Origin: Candidatus Saccharimonadota bacterium
GTDB taxonomy: Bacteria; Patescibacteriota; Saccharimonadia; Saccharimonadales; Saccharimonadaceae
Length of the DNA stretch: 64,000 nucleotides
Assembly (NCBI GenBank): GCA_026395405.1
Contig: JAPLYU010000001.1
Coordinates: forward strand, 124,001-188,000
Reading direction: 5' to 3'
Part shown: one piece after another, positions 42,674 through 50,497 of the stretch
Numbering within the stretch: the first letter of the stretch is position 1
Layout: the number at the start of each line of letters is the position of its first letter
Position numbers and translations under genes: made by a program
Notes under the pieces: model-generated
Database searches by the model: none
Seen by the model: only the letters and a program-made list of their open reading frames with translations
Told to the model about the DNA's origin: nothing

Positions 42674-43841
42674 AAAACGATCTGCTTTAGTATCTTCCAA
42701 AAAAGTAGCCCCTATTAAAGCTTATTTACCAGGTTTGCACCAATTCAGATTGGTTGCTCATAAACATACCGGCAAGCTTATTCACCATCGGCATACCTCA
42801 CACTTAGCACTTTTTGTGATCTTATTAGTCGTCGGTTTTTTTATTTACGCTAGCAGCGGTTTTGCGCTTGCGACCCCTGATCCATCATCTGGCTCGGTGA
42901 CAGTCGGCGCGGTTGTCCAAGTTCCACCTCCGACAAAGGGAGCGACGATTACCAGCCCCACTAATGGTTATAAAGTTAAGGACCAAATAATTATAGATGT
43001 GTCAGGTACGTGCCTGGAAGAAATGTTTGTTGTCGTCCAAGATAACGGCATTACAGTTGGGTCAGCTGTTTGTACGAATGCCGGTATTTTTAGTATGCAA
43101 ATACAGCTGGGATTTGGCGAAAACGTACTAACAGCCTTGAATTACGATAACCTGAATCAACCAGGTCCTGCGACACCGTCTGTCACTATAACGGTGGACC
43201 AGACGGTTTTCGATAATACGCCAATCTCGATTACAACCACAGATACGATAGAAACAGTCGCCGCTGCAATCCCCGATAACCCTTCGATTATTCCGGGCGC
43301 CCCGTCCACGGCCAGCTATTCCAGCTGTGATGATTATATACCTGGCAATTTACCAACCGGAGGTCCATTGCATGTGTCGATTGTTTGCGTACCACGTTTG
43401 TTTATGCCAGAACTTAAACAAACCATGGGAGTGTTGGTATGGGGCGGTACACCTCCATATGCCTTGTATGTAAATTTTGGAGATGCATCAAACAACGAGC
43501 CGACCCTTATCAGCCTGACGGGACCAGGGTATAAAACAATTCAGTTCAGCTATGCCGTACCAAACACCTATAGGATTAAGTTTAGGTTAACCGACCAGAC
43601 AAACCAAACTGCCGTAGTCCAAACTGCTGTCCAGGTTAACGGCGAAACCGAGCCATCATCCGCTTCAACAGCACTCAAAAACTTCACTAATCAAATATTT
43701 GGCGGTAAACCGTGGTATGAATCACCAGTTCCATTTTATTTACTTGCCATAGCAATTACTCTTGGTTTTTGGGGCGGTGATATCTTTGACCGCAAATACG
43801 GCGCAAGGACTCAGCACCGTCGTAAAAAAGCCAGGGTTTGA
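42633..43841 (+). CDS. Envelope protein with Ig/PKD-like domains and two anchors
   Basis: 402 residues overlapping the DUF916-like gene by 41 nt. A long basic N-terminus (residues 1-55), TM helix (about 58-78), an extracytoplasmic part with an Ig-like repeat (KGATITSPTNGYKVKDQIIIDVSG), a C-terminal PKD-like domain (GVLVWGGTPPYALYVNFGD), then a second TM helix (about 366-384) and a basic tail. Cysteines occur as likely pairs. Probably the last gene of the surface block, structural rather than enzymatic. Confidence 0.65.
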   Translation: MKTKIVKKPRVKSKKRSALVSSKKVAPIKAYLPGLHQFRLVAHKHTGKLIHHRHTSHLALFVILLVVGFFIYASSGFALATPDPSSGSVTVGAVVQVPPPTKGATITSPTNGYKVKDQIIIDVSGTCLEEMFVVVQDNGITVGSAVCTNAGIFSMQIQLGFGENVLTALNYDNLNQPGPATPSVTITVDQTVFDNTPISITTTDTIETVAAAIPDNPSIIPGAPSTASYSSCDDYIPGNLPTGGPLHVSIVCVPRLFMPELKQTMGVLVWGGTPPYALYVNFGDASNNEPTLISLTGPGYKTIQFSYAVPNTYRIKFRLTDQTNQTAVVQTAVQVNGETEPSSASTALKNFTNQIFGGKPWYESPVPFYLLAIAITLGFWGGDIFDRKYGARTQHRRKKARV

Positions 43842-43842
43842 T

Positions 43843-44451
43843 TTATTTACTAGCTAGTTCAAACAAGGCGTCAATTATAAGGTCGGTTATTTCATTTCGC
43901 GGTCCCTTACCGTCGATTTCCAGTAGTAGCCCAAGCTTACGGTAATAATTCAAAACTGGCATGGTTTTTTCTTGGAATTCGTTGAATCTGATACTCAAAG
44001 TCTCCTCCGTGTCATCAATTCGCTCCAAACGGTCATTATTAATTTCTCGGGCCAGCCAACGATCGTGAACTTCGTTAATAGATATATCCAAGTATATGAC
44101 CGCTTTTAAGGGGTGGCCTGATTTATCCAGGGCGGACATAACTTCTTGTTCTTCGCCATGCCAGCGACCAATTGAGCTTAAAAACAACGGGCTATCATCA
44201 AGTTCTGACCGGTTTAAATAAGGCAGGACAACATCATAAAAATCTTTGGTCGGAGTAAGTTTACCCTCCCTGGTTGTCATTTCGGCTTTGCTGTTACGGA
44301 GAATCTCGCCGCTACTGACCATATTCCCGCCAAAGAATGCAATCAGTTGTCGTCCTTGAAAATCTTTGCCAGCAAAAGGACGACCGAATATATTAATTGC
44401 GCCCGAACCTAACCACTTCTTGATTGTCTCGATTTTTTCAGTGTCATTCAT
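43843..44451 (-). CDS. Adenylate kinase-like nucleoside monophosphate kinase
   Basis: 202 residues with an Adk-like order: a P-loop (GRPFAGKD, about 23-30), an NMP-binding part (VSSGEILRNS), and a late RLERIDDTEETLSIRFNEF...MPVLNYYRK segment matching the Adk DD..E...R..F signature. The P-loop is unusual: after GK, where GKGT is normal, the protein has GKDF, so the Mg-binding Thr/Ser is missing. It may be a divergent or specialised kinase. TATACT ends 8 nt before the ATG. It converges on the envelope gene, one base apart. Confidence 0.72.
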   Translation of the reverse strand: MNDTEKIETIKKWLGSGAINIFGRPFAGKDFQGRQLIAFFGGNMVSSGEILRNSKAEMTTREGKLTPTKDFYDVVLPYLNRSELDDSPLFLSSIGRWHGEEQEVMSALDKSGHPLKAVIYLDISINEVHDRWLAREINNDRLERIDDTEETLSIRFNEFQEKTMPVLNYYRKLGLLLEIDGKGPRNEITDLIIDALFELASK

Positions 44452-44490
44452 TACTCTAAAGTATAATCAAACAGGGCACTAACAGCAAGT

Positions 44491-44530
44491 TTGGCACTCG
44501 TTGACATGGAGTGCTAAAACACGATATAAT
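44491..44530 (+). promoter_or_regulatory. CIRCE operator over the hrcA promoter
   Basis: TTGGCACTC-N9-GAGTGCTAA (44491-44517) is a CIRCE with one mismatch. The -35 box TTGACA (44501-44506) lies inside the N9 spacer, TATAAT is at 44525-44530 after 18 nt, and ATG follows 6 nt later. HrcA bound here must block RNA polymerase directly. Confidence 0.93.
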
Positions 44531-44536
44531 AACACT

Positions 44537-45247
44537 ATGACAGAGCGTCAAATCCAGATACTTTCGGCGATTATTGAACAGCATGCCGAGATTGCTGCTC
44601 CTATTGGCAGTGTCATGCTAGCTAAACTATTTGGCGTATCAAGTGCGACAATCCGCAGTGAAATGGTCCGCTTAGAAGAAATGGGCTTAATAATGCAGCC
44701 TCATACCAGTGCCGGGCGCATTCCAACCGATGCTGGCTATCGATTTTATGTAAATATGCTGACTGAAACGCCAAACACAAATATATTGCCAGGATTCGAT
44801 CGTAGTGCGAGAGCGATTGAGGCAAGGGTAAACACCCACACCGATCATGCCGATAGGGCAATCCGAAGCGCCGTTGATAGTCTGGTAGATTTGACCCATA
44901 ACCTAGGTATTGCAACGATTGGCGACGAGCTTTATATGAACGGAATCGGGAACCTGTTTTCTCAACCGGAATTTGCCAGTGCCAACCATGCGCAATCCGT
45001 TGCCAGGTTATTGGATAATCTGGAACCCTGGCTTCGTGAAGCTGCACCAAATGAACCGTTGAACGTCTATATTGGCGCTGAAAACCCTATTGGTAAAAAT
45101 ACCGGAGTAAGTCTGATAATCAGTCGATACCGTTCACCGTACAGTGACAGAAGCTACATAGGTGTTTTAGGCTCGACCAGGCAAAGTTATGACAAGGTGA
45201 TGCGCCTTGTACGTCAAACCGGCGCAATGTTAGAGGAAATATTATAA
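44537..45247 (+). CDS. hrcA: Heat-inducible transcription repressor HrcA (short form)
   Basis: A frame start at TTG 44501 is really the -35 box; ATG 44537 is the true start and gives 236 residues. The N-terminal winged helix has VSSATIRSEMVRLEEMGL and the family block HTSAGRIPTDAGYRFYV. The C-terminal GAF-like part is shorter than in typical HrcA (~340). HrcA represses heat-shock genes at CIRCE sites and is stabilised by GroEL. The mRNA appears leaderless. It is autoregulated by the CIRCE at 44491 and co-transcribed with grpE, 14 nt downstream. Confidence 0.93.
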   Translation: MTERQIQILSAIIEQHAEIAAPIGSVMLAKLFGVSSATIRSEMVRLEEMGLIMQPHTSAGRIPTDAGYRFYVNMLTETPNTNILPGFDRSARAIEARVNTHTDHADRAIRSAVDSLVDLTHNLGIATIGDELYMNGIGNLFSQPEFASANHAQSVARLLDNLEPWLREAAPNEPLNVYIGAENPIGKNTGVSLIISRYRSPYSDRSYIGVLGSTRQSYDKVMRLVRQTGAMLEEIL

Positions 45248-45261
45248 ATAGTAGGTAGTAT

Positions 45262-45735
45262 ATGGTAGATAAGAAAAAGAATATGAAAAATGTAGAGTTC
45301 GAGCAAAAACTTGGAGAGCTGACCGGTGATTTACAGCGAACCCGGGCAGATTTTGAAAATTACATGAAACGCAGTGAAATTGAGAAAATATCAGCTCGAC
45401 AGGCAGGACAATCCAGTGCAATCTTGAAATTATTACCAGTTATCGACAATATCGAAAGGGCAATTACCTGCACTCCAGAAGAATTGAAAGATAATACTTG
45501 GGTTCAAGGTGTGACCAGCTTGGTAAAAAACCTTGAGAAATCATTAGATGAACTAAATCTAAAACGAATTGATGCCAAACCCGGTACGATTTTTAATCCT
45601 GACCTACACGAAGCTATTTTGTTTGATGAAGACAGCGAAGGCGAGCACGAAGTAATCGCCGAAGAAATGCAACCAGGCTATACACTTAACGGCCGCCCAA
45701 TACGTCATTCTATGGTTAAAGTTACTCGAAAATAA
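45262..45735 (+). CDS. grpE: Nucleotide exchange factor GrpE
   Basis: 157 residues: a charged N-terminus, a long helix (about 10-60, KLGELTGDLQRTRADFENY matching the GrpE coiled coil), a four-helix region with LLPVIDNIERAI, and the beta-wing with FNPDLHEAI...GYTLNGRPIRHSMVKV. GrpE releases ADP from DnaK. Shorter than E. coli GrpE (197) at the N-terminus. Second gene of the hrcA operon, so under CIRCE control. An internal ATG (MKNVEF) at 45283 is an alternative start. Confidence 0.95.
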   Translation: MVDKKKNMKNVEFEQKLGELTGDLQRTRADFENYMKRSEIEKISARQAGQSSAILKLLPVIDNIERAITCTPEELKDNTWVQGVTSLVKNLEKSLDELNLKRIDAKPGTIFNPDLHEAILFDEDSEGEHEVIAEEMQPGYTLNGRPIRHSMVKVTRK

Positions 45736-45771
45736 TTTGTTTTCTACCGTCCACTATCACTTACATTTATT

Positions 45772-45845
45772 CCAACAGCACACTCTACGTGTGTCACTTT
45801 GTGACAGCACGTGGCGTTCGGCTGCCTACCGGCACAGTCTGTTGG
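45772..45845 (+). ncRNA. Candidate multibranch structured RNA between grpE and ackA
   Basis: CCAACAG (45772-45778) pairs perfectly with CTGTTGG (45839-45845), enclosing three local hairpins: CACAC-TCTAC-GTGTG, TCAC-TTT-GTGA, and GTG..CGG...CCG.CAC. A closed 74-nt unit with three inner stems looks like a small structured RNA or aptamer. It is not a tRNA: there is no T-arm and no CCA. A 10-nt direct repeat TAAAGTAAGT follows at about 45849 and 45900. Single copy, so no covariation support. Confidence 0.4.
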
Positions 45846-45912
45846 CAATAAAGTAAGTAATATCGGACGTGATGCACACAACTATAAAATTATTGGCTGT
45901 AAAGTAAGTTAC

Positions 45913-45993
45913 GGGTGACGTTCGGTGGGGCCCCCAATATTGTTTTGTCGTAATCGGCAAAAAATATTAGGGGTAAACCGGACGACAGGACCC
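45913..45993 (+). ncRNA. Structured hairpin element, copy B (repeat of 7470-7552)
   Basis: 81-nt + strand copy of the element upstream of murC. It shares GGGTGACGTTCGGTG, GTTTTGT.GTAATC, AGGGGTAAACCGG and CAGGACCC. Its A/T helix is AATATT/AATATT where copy A has ATAATT/AATTAT, and the inner closing pairs change from G-T to C-G, all preserving pairing. It lies about 40 nt upstream of the ackA -10 box in ackA orientation. Confidence 0.6.
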
Positions 45994-46053
45994 GCAAAAA
46001 GTGAAAAACCAGATTAAAAACCACAAGCGTCATGGTATTATTAGATTAGCATC

Positions 46054-47241
46054 ATGGCAGAATCTATTATTTTCATCGTTAATCCGGGCAGCGCCAGTCG
46101 CAAATATGCCCTTTATATTAATGGCGTTAAAAAAGCCAATCTTCACTTTGAAATTGTCGATGAAAAAGTTGTCGGCGAACTAGAATATGACGGCAATAAA
46201 TACTCTGAAAAATACGACGATGCGAATTTGGCGAACGCACCGCATCGGACACTACCACTACTTCATAAATACAAAATACTAAATGAGTCCGACAAGATAT
46301 CGGCTATTGGTATCAGAATTGTAGCCCCCAGTAAGCGTTTTATGCAAGACGAATTGGTCACTGACGAAGTTGTTTCGGTTTTAGAAGATTTAAGTCGGGA
46401 ATCACCATTACATATCAAAACTGCACTTCTGGAGATAAAACAACTTCGAATTCGTTTTCCTGAGACTCCGATTATTGCAGTTTCAGACAGTGCTTTTCAT
46501 GCGACTAAACCGGCTCATGCTAGGTATTATGCCATTGATACAAAACTTGCCGACAAACTGGAAATCGAAAAATACGGGTTTCATGGTGTATCAATCAGGT
46601 CAATCGTCAATAAATTAGAAAAAGGTGACATTCTGCTACCAAAAACAGTAATTTGTCATTTAGGAAGCGGCTGTAGCGTCACAGCGGTAGAAAACGGCAA
46701 AAGCGTCGAAACAACCATGGGGTATTCGCCCCTAGAAGGTGTTGTGATGGCAACTCGTAGTGGTAGTATTGATGTTTCAGCGGCTTTGGCTATAAAGCGA
46801 GATCTGGGATTTTCACCAGGTGAATTAGAAGAATTTCTTTTTAGAAAAAGCGGGCTTTTAGGACTTAGCGGCAGCTCAGACGATATCCGTCAATTGATTG
46901 CCAGTGAAGCCAAGGGTGATGCACGGGCCAAACTGGCACTGGATATATTTGTTTACCGTATCCAACAGGCCATCGGCCAGATGGCTGCCAGTATGAACGG
47001 AGTCAGTTGTTTAGTATTCACTGGCACAGTAGGCGAGCGTTCGATAACAATCAGAGGGCGCATACTGGAAAGGTTAGGCTATTTAGGTTTTGAAATCAGT
47101 CCGAAGGCTAATGAAAAGGCATTCGAGCCGGTGGAAATTGCAAACATTGCAAATTTGTCTAGCAAACCGGTACTGGTAGTTTTAACAGATGAAGCAGCCG
47201 AACTGGCACACCGAACCGAAAAATACATCAAAAATAAATAA
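46054..47241 (+). CDS. ackA: Acetate kinase (divergent)
   Basis: 395 residues, the length of acetate kinase. ASKHA motifs: FIVNPGSASRKYAL at the start, SDSAFHAT, YGFHGVSIRS, HLGSGCSVTAV, the TTMGYSPLEGVVMATRSG block, and FTGTVGE. Counterparts of catalytic Asn7, Arg91 (GIRIVAP), Asp148, His180 and Arg241 are recognisable, but flanking residues deviate from classical AckA (for example VGHRVVHGG has become AIGIRIVAPSK), so substrate preference may differ. The enzyme would make ATP from acetyl phosphate; no pta gene is adjacent. TGG-TATTAT ends 12 nt before ATG. Confidence 0.85.
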   Translation: MAESIIFIVNPGSASRKYALYINGVKKANLHFEIVDEKVVGELEYDGNKYSEKYDDANLANAPHRTLPLLHKYKILNESDKISAIGIRIVAPSKRFMQDELVTDEVVSVLEDLSRESPLHIKTALLEIKQLRIRFPETPIIAVSDSAFHATKPAHARYYAIDTKLADKLEIEKYGFHGVSIRSIVNKLEKGDILLPKTVICHLGSGCSVTAVENGKSVETTMGYSPLEGVVMATRSGSIDVSAALAIKRDLGFSPGELEEFLFRKSGLLGLSGSSDDIRQLIASEAKGDARAKLALDIFVYRIQQAIGQMAASMNGVSCLVFTGTVGERSITIRGRILERLGYLGFEISPKANEKAFEPVEIANIANLSSKPVLVVLTDEAAELAHRTEKYIKNK

Positions 47242-47283
47242 TTTGACTTTGGTATATAATTAAGGCATAAGAAAGGAAAAAAT

Positions 47284-47478
47284 ATGGCTGAAGACAAAAG
47301 ACCACGACATCACAGAGAATACGAGGGTACGGACGACATGACCGAGTTCGAGAAGTACATGGCAATGAAGTGGGGAACACCAAAGGGGATTGCGACACTG
47401 CTAGGTTCACTGGCTATGTTTTTGTTGGCAATAGGAGTGTTTTTATGGTTGCTACATCTGGCTAACATCATAAAATAG
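47284..47478 (+). CDS. Small single-helix membrane protein, 64 aa
   Basis: A charged, hydrophilic N-terminal half (RPRHHREYEGTDDMTEFEKY), then one TM helix (about 38-60). AAAGGAAA precedes the ATG and TATAAT lies upstream; a terminator follows. No recognised family. It stands between ackA and dnaK as a separate transcription unit. Confidence 0.65.
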   Translation: MAEDKRPRHHREYEGTDDMTEFEKYMAMKWGTPKGIATLLGSLAMFLLAIGVFLWLLHLANIIK

Positions 47479-47495
47479 TCTGTTAAAGTATATAT

Positions 47496-47526
47496 AAAAG
47501 GGGCTGTATACCAGTCCCCTTTTTAT
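47496..47526 (+). terminator. Rho-independent terminator before dnaK
   Basis: AAAAGGGGCTG...CCAGTCCCCTTTT stem with a TATA loop and T tail; isolates the 64-aa gene from dnaK. Confidence 0.85.
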
Positions 47527-47531
47527 ATAAA

Positions 47532-47604
47532 TTAGCACTCTTGACATACGAGTGCCAACTGACCTATAATTAAGATATTGGCAATCTAACACCTAGAGTG
47601 CTAA
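47532..47604 (+). promoter_or_regulatory. dnaK promoter with two tandem CIRCE operators
   Basis: The first CIRCE, TTAGCACTC-N9-GAGTGCCAA (47532-47558), has TTGACA (-35) as the start of its spacer and TATAAT at 47565-47570. A second, weaker one, TTGGCAATC-N9-GAGTGCTAA (47578-47604), covers the predicted start site and first transcribed bases. Two operators suggest tighter repression of dnaK than of hrcA or dnaJ. Confidence 0.88.
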
Positions 47605-47654
47605 AATTATAACAAGTATATAAAAAAATTAATATTATAGGAGATATAAATAAT

Positions 47655-49556
47655 ATGGGTAAAATTATTGGAATCGACCTGGGCACAACCAACAGCGCTG
47701 TTGCGTATATGACCGGTGGTAAATCGGATGTTATCGCAAGTACTGAAGGCAATCGAACTACGCCAAGCGTCGTTGCAATCAACAAAAAAGGCGAACGATT
47801 GGTTGGCCAGATTGCACAGCGTCAACGTGTAACGAATGCAAAAAACACTATTTACGGCGTGAAGCGCTTAATTGGACGTAAATTCAGTGATAAAGAAGTC
47901 CAAAAAGATCATGACATCATGCCATACGAAATCGTCAAAAAAGGCGATGGTGTAGCAGTAAAGATGGGTGACAAAGACTATTCCCCAGAGGAAGTCTCGG
48001 CTATGATTCTGTCTAAACTAAAAGCCGATGCCGAAGCTTTTTTCGGCGAAAAGGTAACTGAAGCTGTTATTACGACTCCGGCATACTTTAATGATGCTCA
48101 GCGACAGGCGACCAAAGATGCAGGCAAAATTGCCGGACTAGAAGTAAAACGAATTATCAACGAACCGACCGCCGCTGCACTTGCCTATGGCCTAGACAGC
48201 AAAAAAGAAGAGAAAATCGTTGTTTTCGACCTTGGTGGTGGAACCTTTGATGTTTCGATCCTAGAACTTGGCGATGGTGTGTTCGAAGTAAAATCAACCA
48301 ACGGTGATACTCATCTTGGTGGTGAAGACTTTGATAACCGAATCGTCAATCATTTCCTAGATGTATTCAAGAATAACGAAGGAATCGACCTAAAAGGCGA
48401 CAAAGCAGCCATGCAGCGCCTAAAAGACGAAGCTGAAAAAGCTAAAAAAGAACTTTCAACTACTAATGAAACCGAGATTAATCTGCCGTTCCTGACAGCT
48501 GATGCCGACGGACCAAAACACTTCGAATACAAATTGACTCGTTCAAAACTTGAAGAGTTAATTTCAGATTTAATTGATCGCTTGGAAGATCCAGTCAACA
48601 AAGCCTTCAAGGATGCTGGCCTAAAACCAAAAGACATCGACGAGATTGTCCTGGTTGGTGGTATGACCCGAATGCCTATTGTCGTTAAAAAAGTTAAAGA
48701 GATTTTTGGTAAAGATCCGCTAAAGGGTGTTAATCCTGACGAAGTTGTTGCCATGGGCGCAGCTATTCAGGGTGGCGTTTTGGCCGGTGATGTCAAAGAC
48801 ATATTGCTACTTGACGTTACTCCACTATCACTTGGAATCGAAACTATGGGCGGTGTCGCTACTAAATTAATTGAACGCAACACAACGGTTCCAACTTCTA
48901 AATCAGAGATTTTCAGCACAGCTGCCGATGGGCAGTCGCAAGTTGAAATTCATGTAACTCAAGGTGAACGTGAAATGGCTGCTGACAATAAATCACTTGG
49001 TCGTTTTGGCCTAGATGGTATTGCTCCAGCACCACGCGGCGTTCCTCAAATTGAAGTGACTTTCAACATTGATGCCAACGGTATTTTGAATGTCACAGCC
49101 AAAGATAAGGGGACTGGCAAAGAACAAAGCATCACGATTTCAAATAGCGGTAACTTGTCTAAAGACGACATAGAAAAAGCTCAAAAAGAAGCCGAAACTC
49201 ACGCCGAAGAAGACAAGAAAAAACGCGATGTAATTGATGCACGAAACAGTCTGGAAAGCTCAATCTATTCAGCTGAAAAAATGCCAGATGAATTCAAGGA
49301 CAAAATCAGTGATGAAGATAAAAAGGCCATCACCGATGCCGTTGAAGAGGCTAAAAAACATCAAACTAGCGAAGACAAGGACGAACTGGAATCAGCCGTC
49401 AAGGCGCTAAACGATGCGATTATGCCAATCGGTGCCAAGATGTACCAGCAAAAAGCCGAAGAAAAAGAAGCCGAAAATAAAACTGACGACAAATCCGCCG
49501 ACGGCGGAGAGCCCGTTGAAGGGGAAGTTGTCGACGAAGACAAAAAGAAAAAGTAA
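47655..49556 (+). CDS. dnaK: Chaperone protein DnaK (Hsp70)
   Basis: 633 residues. The ATPase domain starts [17 protein letters not shown] and carries [27 protein letters not shown] and [14 protein letters not shown]; the linker [14 protein letters not shown] opens the substrate-binding domain; the lid ends in an acidic/lysine tail. DnaK folds and refolds proteins with DnaJ and GrpE, both in this window. Unlike the common grpE-dnaK-dnaJ operon, dnaK is a separate unit with its own promoter, two CIRCE sites, an SD (GGAGA) and a terminator. Confidence 0.98.
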   Translation: MGKIIGIDLGTTNSAVAYMTGGKSDVIASTEGNRTTPSVVAINKKGERLVGQIAQRQRVTNAKNTIYGVKRLIGRKFSDKEVQKDHDIMPYEIVKKGDGVAVKMGDKDYSPEEVSAMILSKLKADAEAFFGEKVTEAVITTPAYFNDAQRQATKDAGKIAGLEVKRIINEPTAAALAYGLDSKKEEKIVVFDLGGGTFDVSILELGDGVFEVKSTNGDTHLGGEDFDNRIVNHFLDVFKNNEGIDLKGDKAAMQRLKDEAEKAKKELSTTNETEINLPFLTADADGPKHFEYKLTRSKLEELISDLIDRLEDPVNKAFKDAGLKPKDIDEIVLVGGMTRMPIVVKKVKEIFGKDPLKGVNPDEVVAMGAAIQGGVLAGDVKDILLLDVTPLSLGIETMGGVATKLIERNTTVPTSKSEIFSTAADGQSQVEIHVTQGEREMAADNKSLGRFGLDGIAPAPRGVPQIEVTFNIDANGILNVTAKDKGTGKEQSITISNSGNLSKDDIEKAQKEAETHAEEDKKKRDVIDARNSLESSIYSAEKMPDEFKDKISDEDKKAITDAVEEAKKHQTSEDKDELESAVKALNDAIMPIGAKMYQQKAEEKEAENKTDDKSADGGEPVEGEVVDEDKKKK

Positions 49557-49577
49557 ATATTACTTAAGAAACAAATT

Positions 49578-49606
49578 GAGCCCCAAGAAAGGGGCTCTAT
49601 TTGTTT
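49578..49606 (+). terminator. Rho-independent terminator after dnaK
   Basis: GAGCCCC-AAGAAA-GGGGCTC followed by TATTTGTTT. Confidence 0.88.
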
Positions 49607-49618
49607 AACTAGCCAAAC

Positions 49619-49731
49619 TTGAATAATTATGGTTTTATATGTATAATATACCATTAATGCTAACCTTGCTTTTGTGAGGTGGTGTTGAACCTCACTACAA
49701 TTGATTACTCACCTAAACAAGGGAGAACGGT
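49619..49731 (+). promoter_or_regulatory. Promoter and hairpin leader of the GC-rich phosphatidyltransferase gene
   Basis: TTGAAT (49619-49624), 17-nt spacer, TATAAT (49642-49647). The ~78-nt leader has GTGAGGT-N8-ACCTCAC, a 7-bp hairpin, and a later ACTCACC that could pair with the same GTGAG, so two alternative foldings are possible. AAGGGAG precedes the ATG. Confidence 0.6.
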
Positions 49732-50385
49732 ATGATCTCGCTCGAAAGCGTCAAGAACGTCTGGGCGGGACCATCTGTCCAGGAGTTCGTCCAGGAGTTC
49801 AAGAAGAGTTGGGCTTTGCCGCCCAACATCATCACCTACTTTCGACTGGTGGGGATGGTGTTTCCTGGCCTATTCTTTCTGAGTGGGCACATGTGGGACT
49901 GGAACATCTGGTTCCTGAACACGCCATCCCGGTGGCTGTGGGCTGCACCCGCTTTCTATGCGCTGGTCATGTTGACCGATGTGCTGGACGGCTGGATGGC
50001 GCGCAAGTTCCACTGGGAGTCCGAGCTGGGCGCCATGTTGGATCCAATCGCCGACAAGGGGCTCGTCATCTTGACGCTGATAATGGTCTGCGTCCTCAAG
50101 CTGTGGATCTATCTTCCGCTGATACTCATCGTTCTGCGGGAGGTAGAAGTCACCAGGCTGAGGATCAAGGCCAAGAAGCGCCTTGGTGTCACTGTGGCTG
50201 CAAACCGTGGCGGCAAGAACAAAGCGGTGGCTCAAAATGTTGCCGTCCTGGCGCTGCTGATGCCAATCGGCGGCTGGCAGTGGTTTGCCGTCAGTCTCAC
50301 CCTTCTGACTATCGCTGTCGCACTTTCGATTCACTCGTGGATCAAGTACGACGAGCAGGTCAACGAACGGCTCCGGTCAGCCTGA
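49732..50385 (+). CDS. CDP-alcohol phosphatidyltransferase (PgsA-like), probably horizontally acquired
   Basis: 217 residues with about five TM helices. The family signature D-G-x2-A-R-x8-G-x3-D-x3-D is complete at residues 86-108 (D86, G87, A90, R91, G100, D104, D108). Such enzymes join a CDP-diacylglycerol head to an alcohol; glycerol-3-phosphate (PgsA) is likeliest but not provable. The gene is strikingly GC-rich, roughly 58-60% by eye against about 43% around it, with C or G at most third positions (GTC, AAG, ATC, CTG). This points to transfer from a high-GC donor such as an actinobacterial host. It has its own promoter and interrupts the dnaK-dnaJ neighbourhood. Confidence 0.9.
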   Translation: MISLESVKNVWAGPSVQEFVQEFKKSWALPPNIITYFRLVGMVFPGLFFLSGHMWDWNIWFLNTPSRWLWAAPAFYALVMLTDVLDGWMARKFHWESELGAMLDPIADKGLVILTLIMVCVLKLWIYLPLILIVLREVEVTRLRIKAKKRLGVTVAANRGGKNKAVAQNVAVLALLMPIGGWQWFAVSLTLLTIAVALSIHSWIKYDEQVNERLRSA

Positions 50386-50406
50386 CGAAGTAGTATGTAG
50401 TGAGGA

Positions 50407-50432
50407 CGCGGCTGTGGGTAACTCCCGGCCGC
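50407..50432 (+). terminator. GC-rich hairpin after the phosphatidyltransferase gene
   Basis: GCGGC...GGG-TAACT-CCC.GCCGC forms a strong stem but lacks a clear T run. It is GC-rich like the gene it follows and was probably transferred with it. Confidence 0.5.
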
Positions 50433-50451
50433 ATCTTCCTTGGATTATCCA

Positions 50452-50489
50452 TTAGCACTCTTGCAATAAGAGTGCTAATTTTATACAAT
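50452..50489 (+). promoter_or_regulatory. CIRCE operator over the dnaJ promoter
   Basis: A perfect CIRCE, TTAGCACTC-N9-GAGTGCTAA (50452-50478). The -35 TTGCAA begins the spacer, TACAAT is at 50484-50489 after 17 nt, and the dnaJ ATG follows 8 nt later without an SD. Confidence 0.95.
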
Positions 50490-50497
50490 AGTAACAG

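Noticed and set aside
44501-44536. TTG 44501 as the hrcA start
   Set aside because: These bases are the -35 box and the CIRCE right arm; the promoter's -10 box places the transcript start at ATG 44537.
45772-45845. A tRNA gene between grpE and ackA
   Set aside because: The closing stem and three hairpins look tRNA-like in size, but there is no T-arm TTC motif, no anticodon loop of correct length and no CCA.
49701-50393. Long open frame (about 230 codons) overlapping the phosphatidyltransferase gene in another frame
   Set aside because: It is a by-product of the high GC content; its translation is rich in G, R, H and C with no family features, whereas the 49732 frame has the full CDP-alcohol transferase signature.
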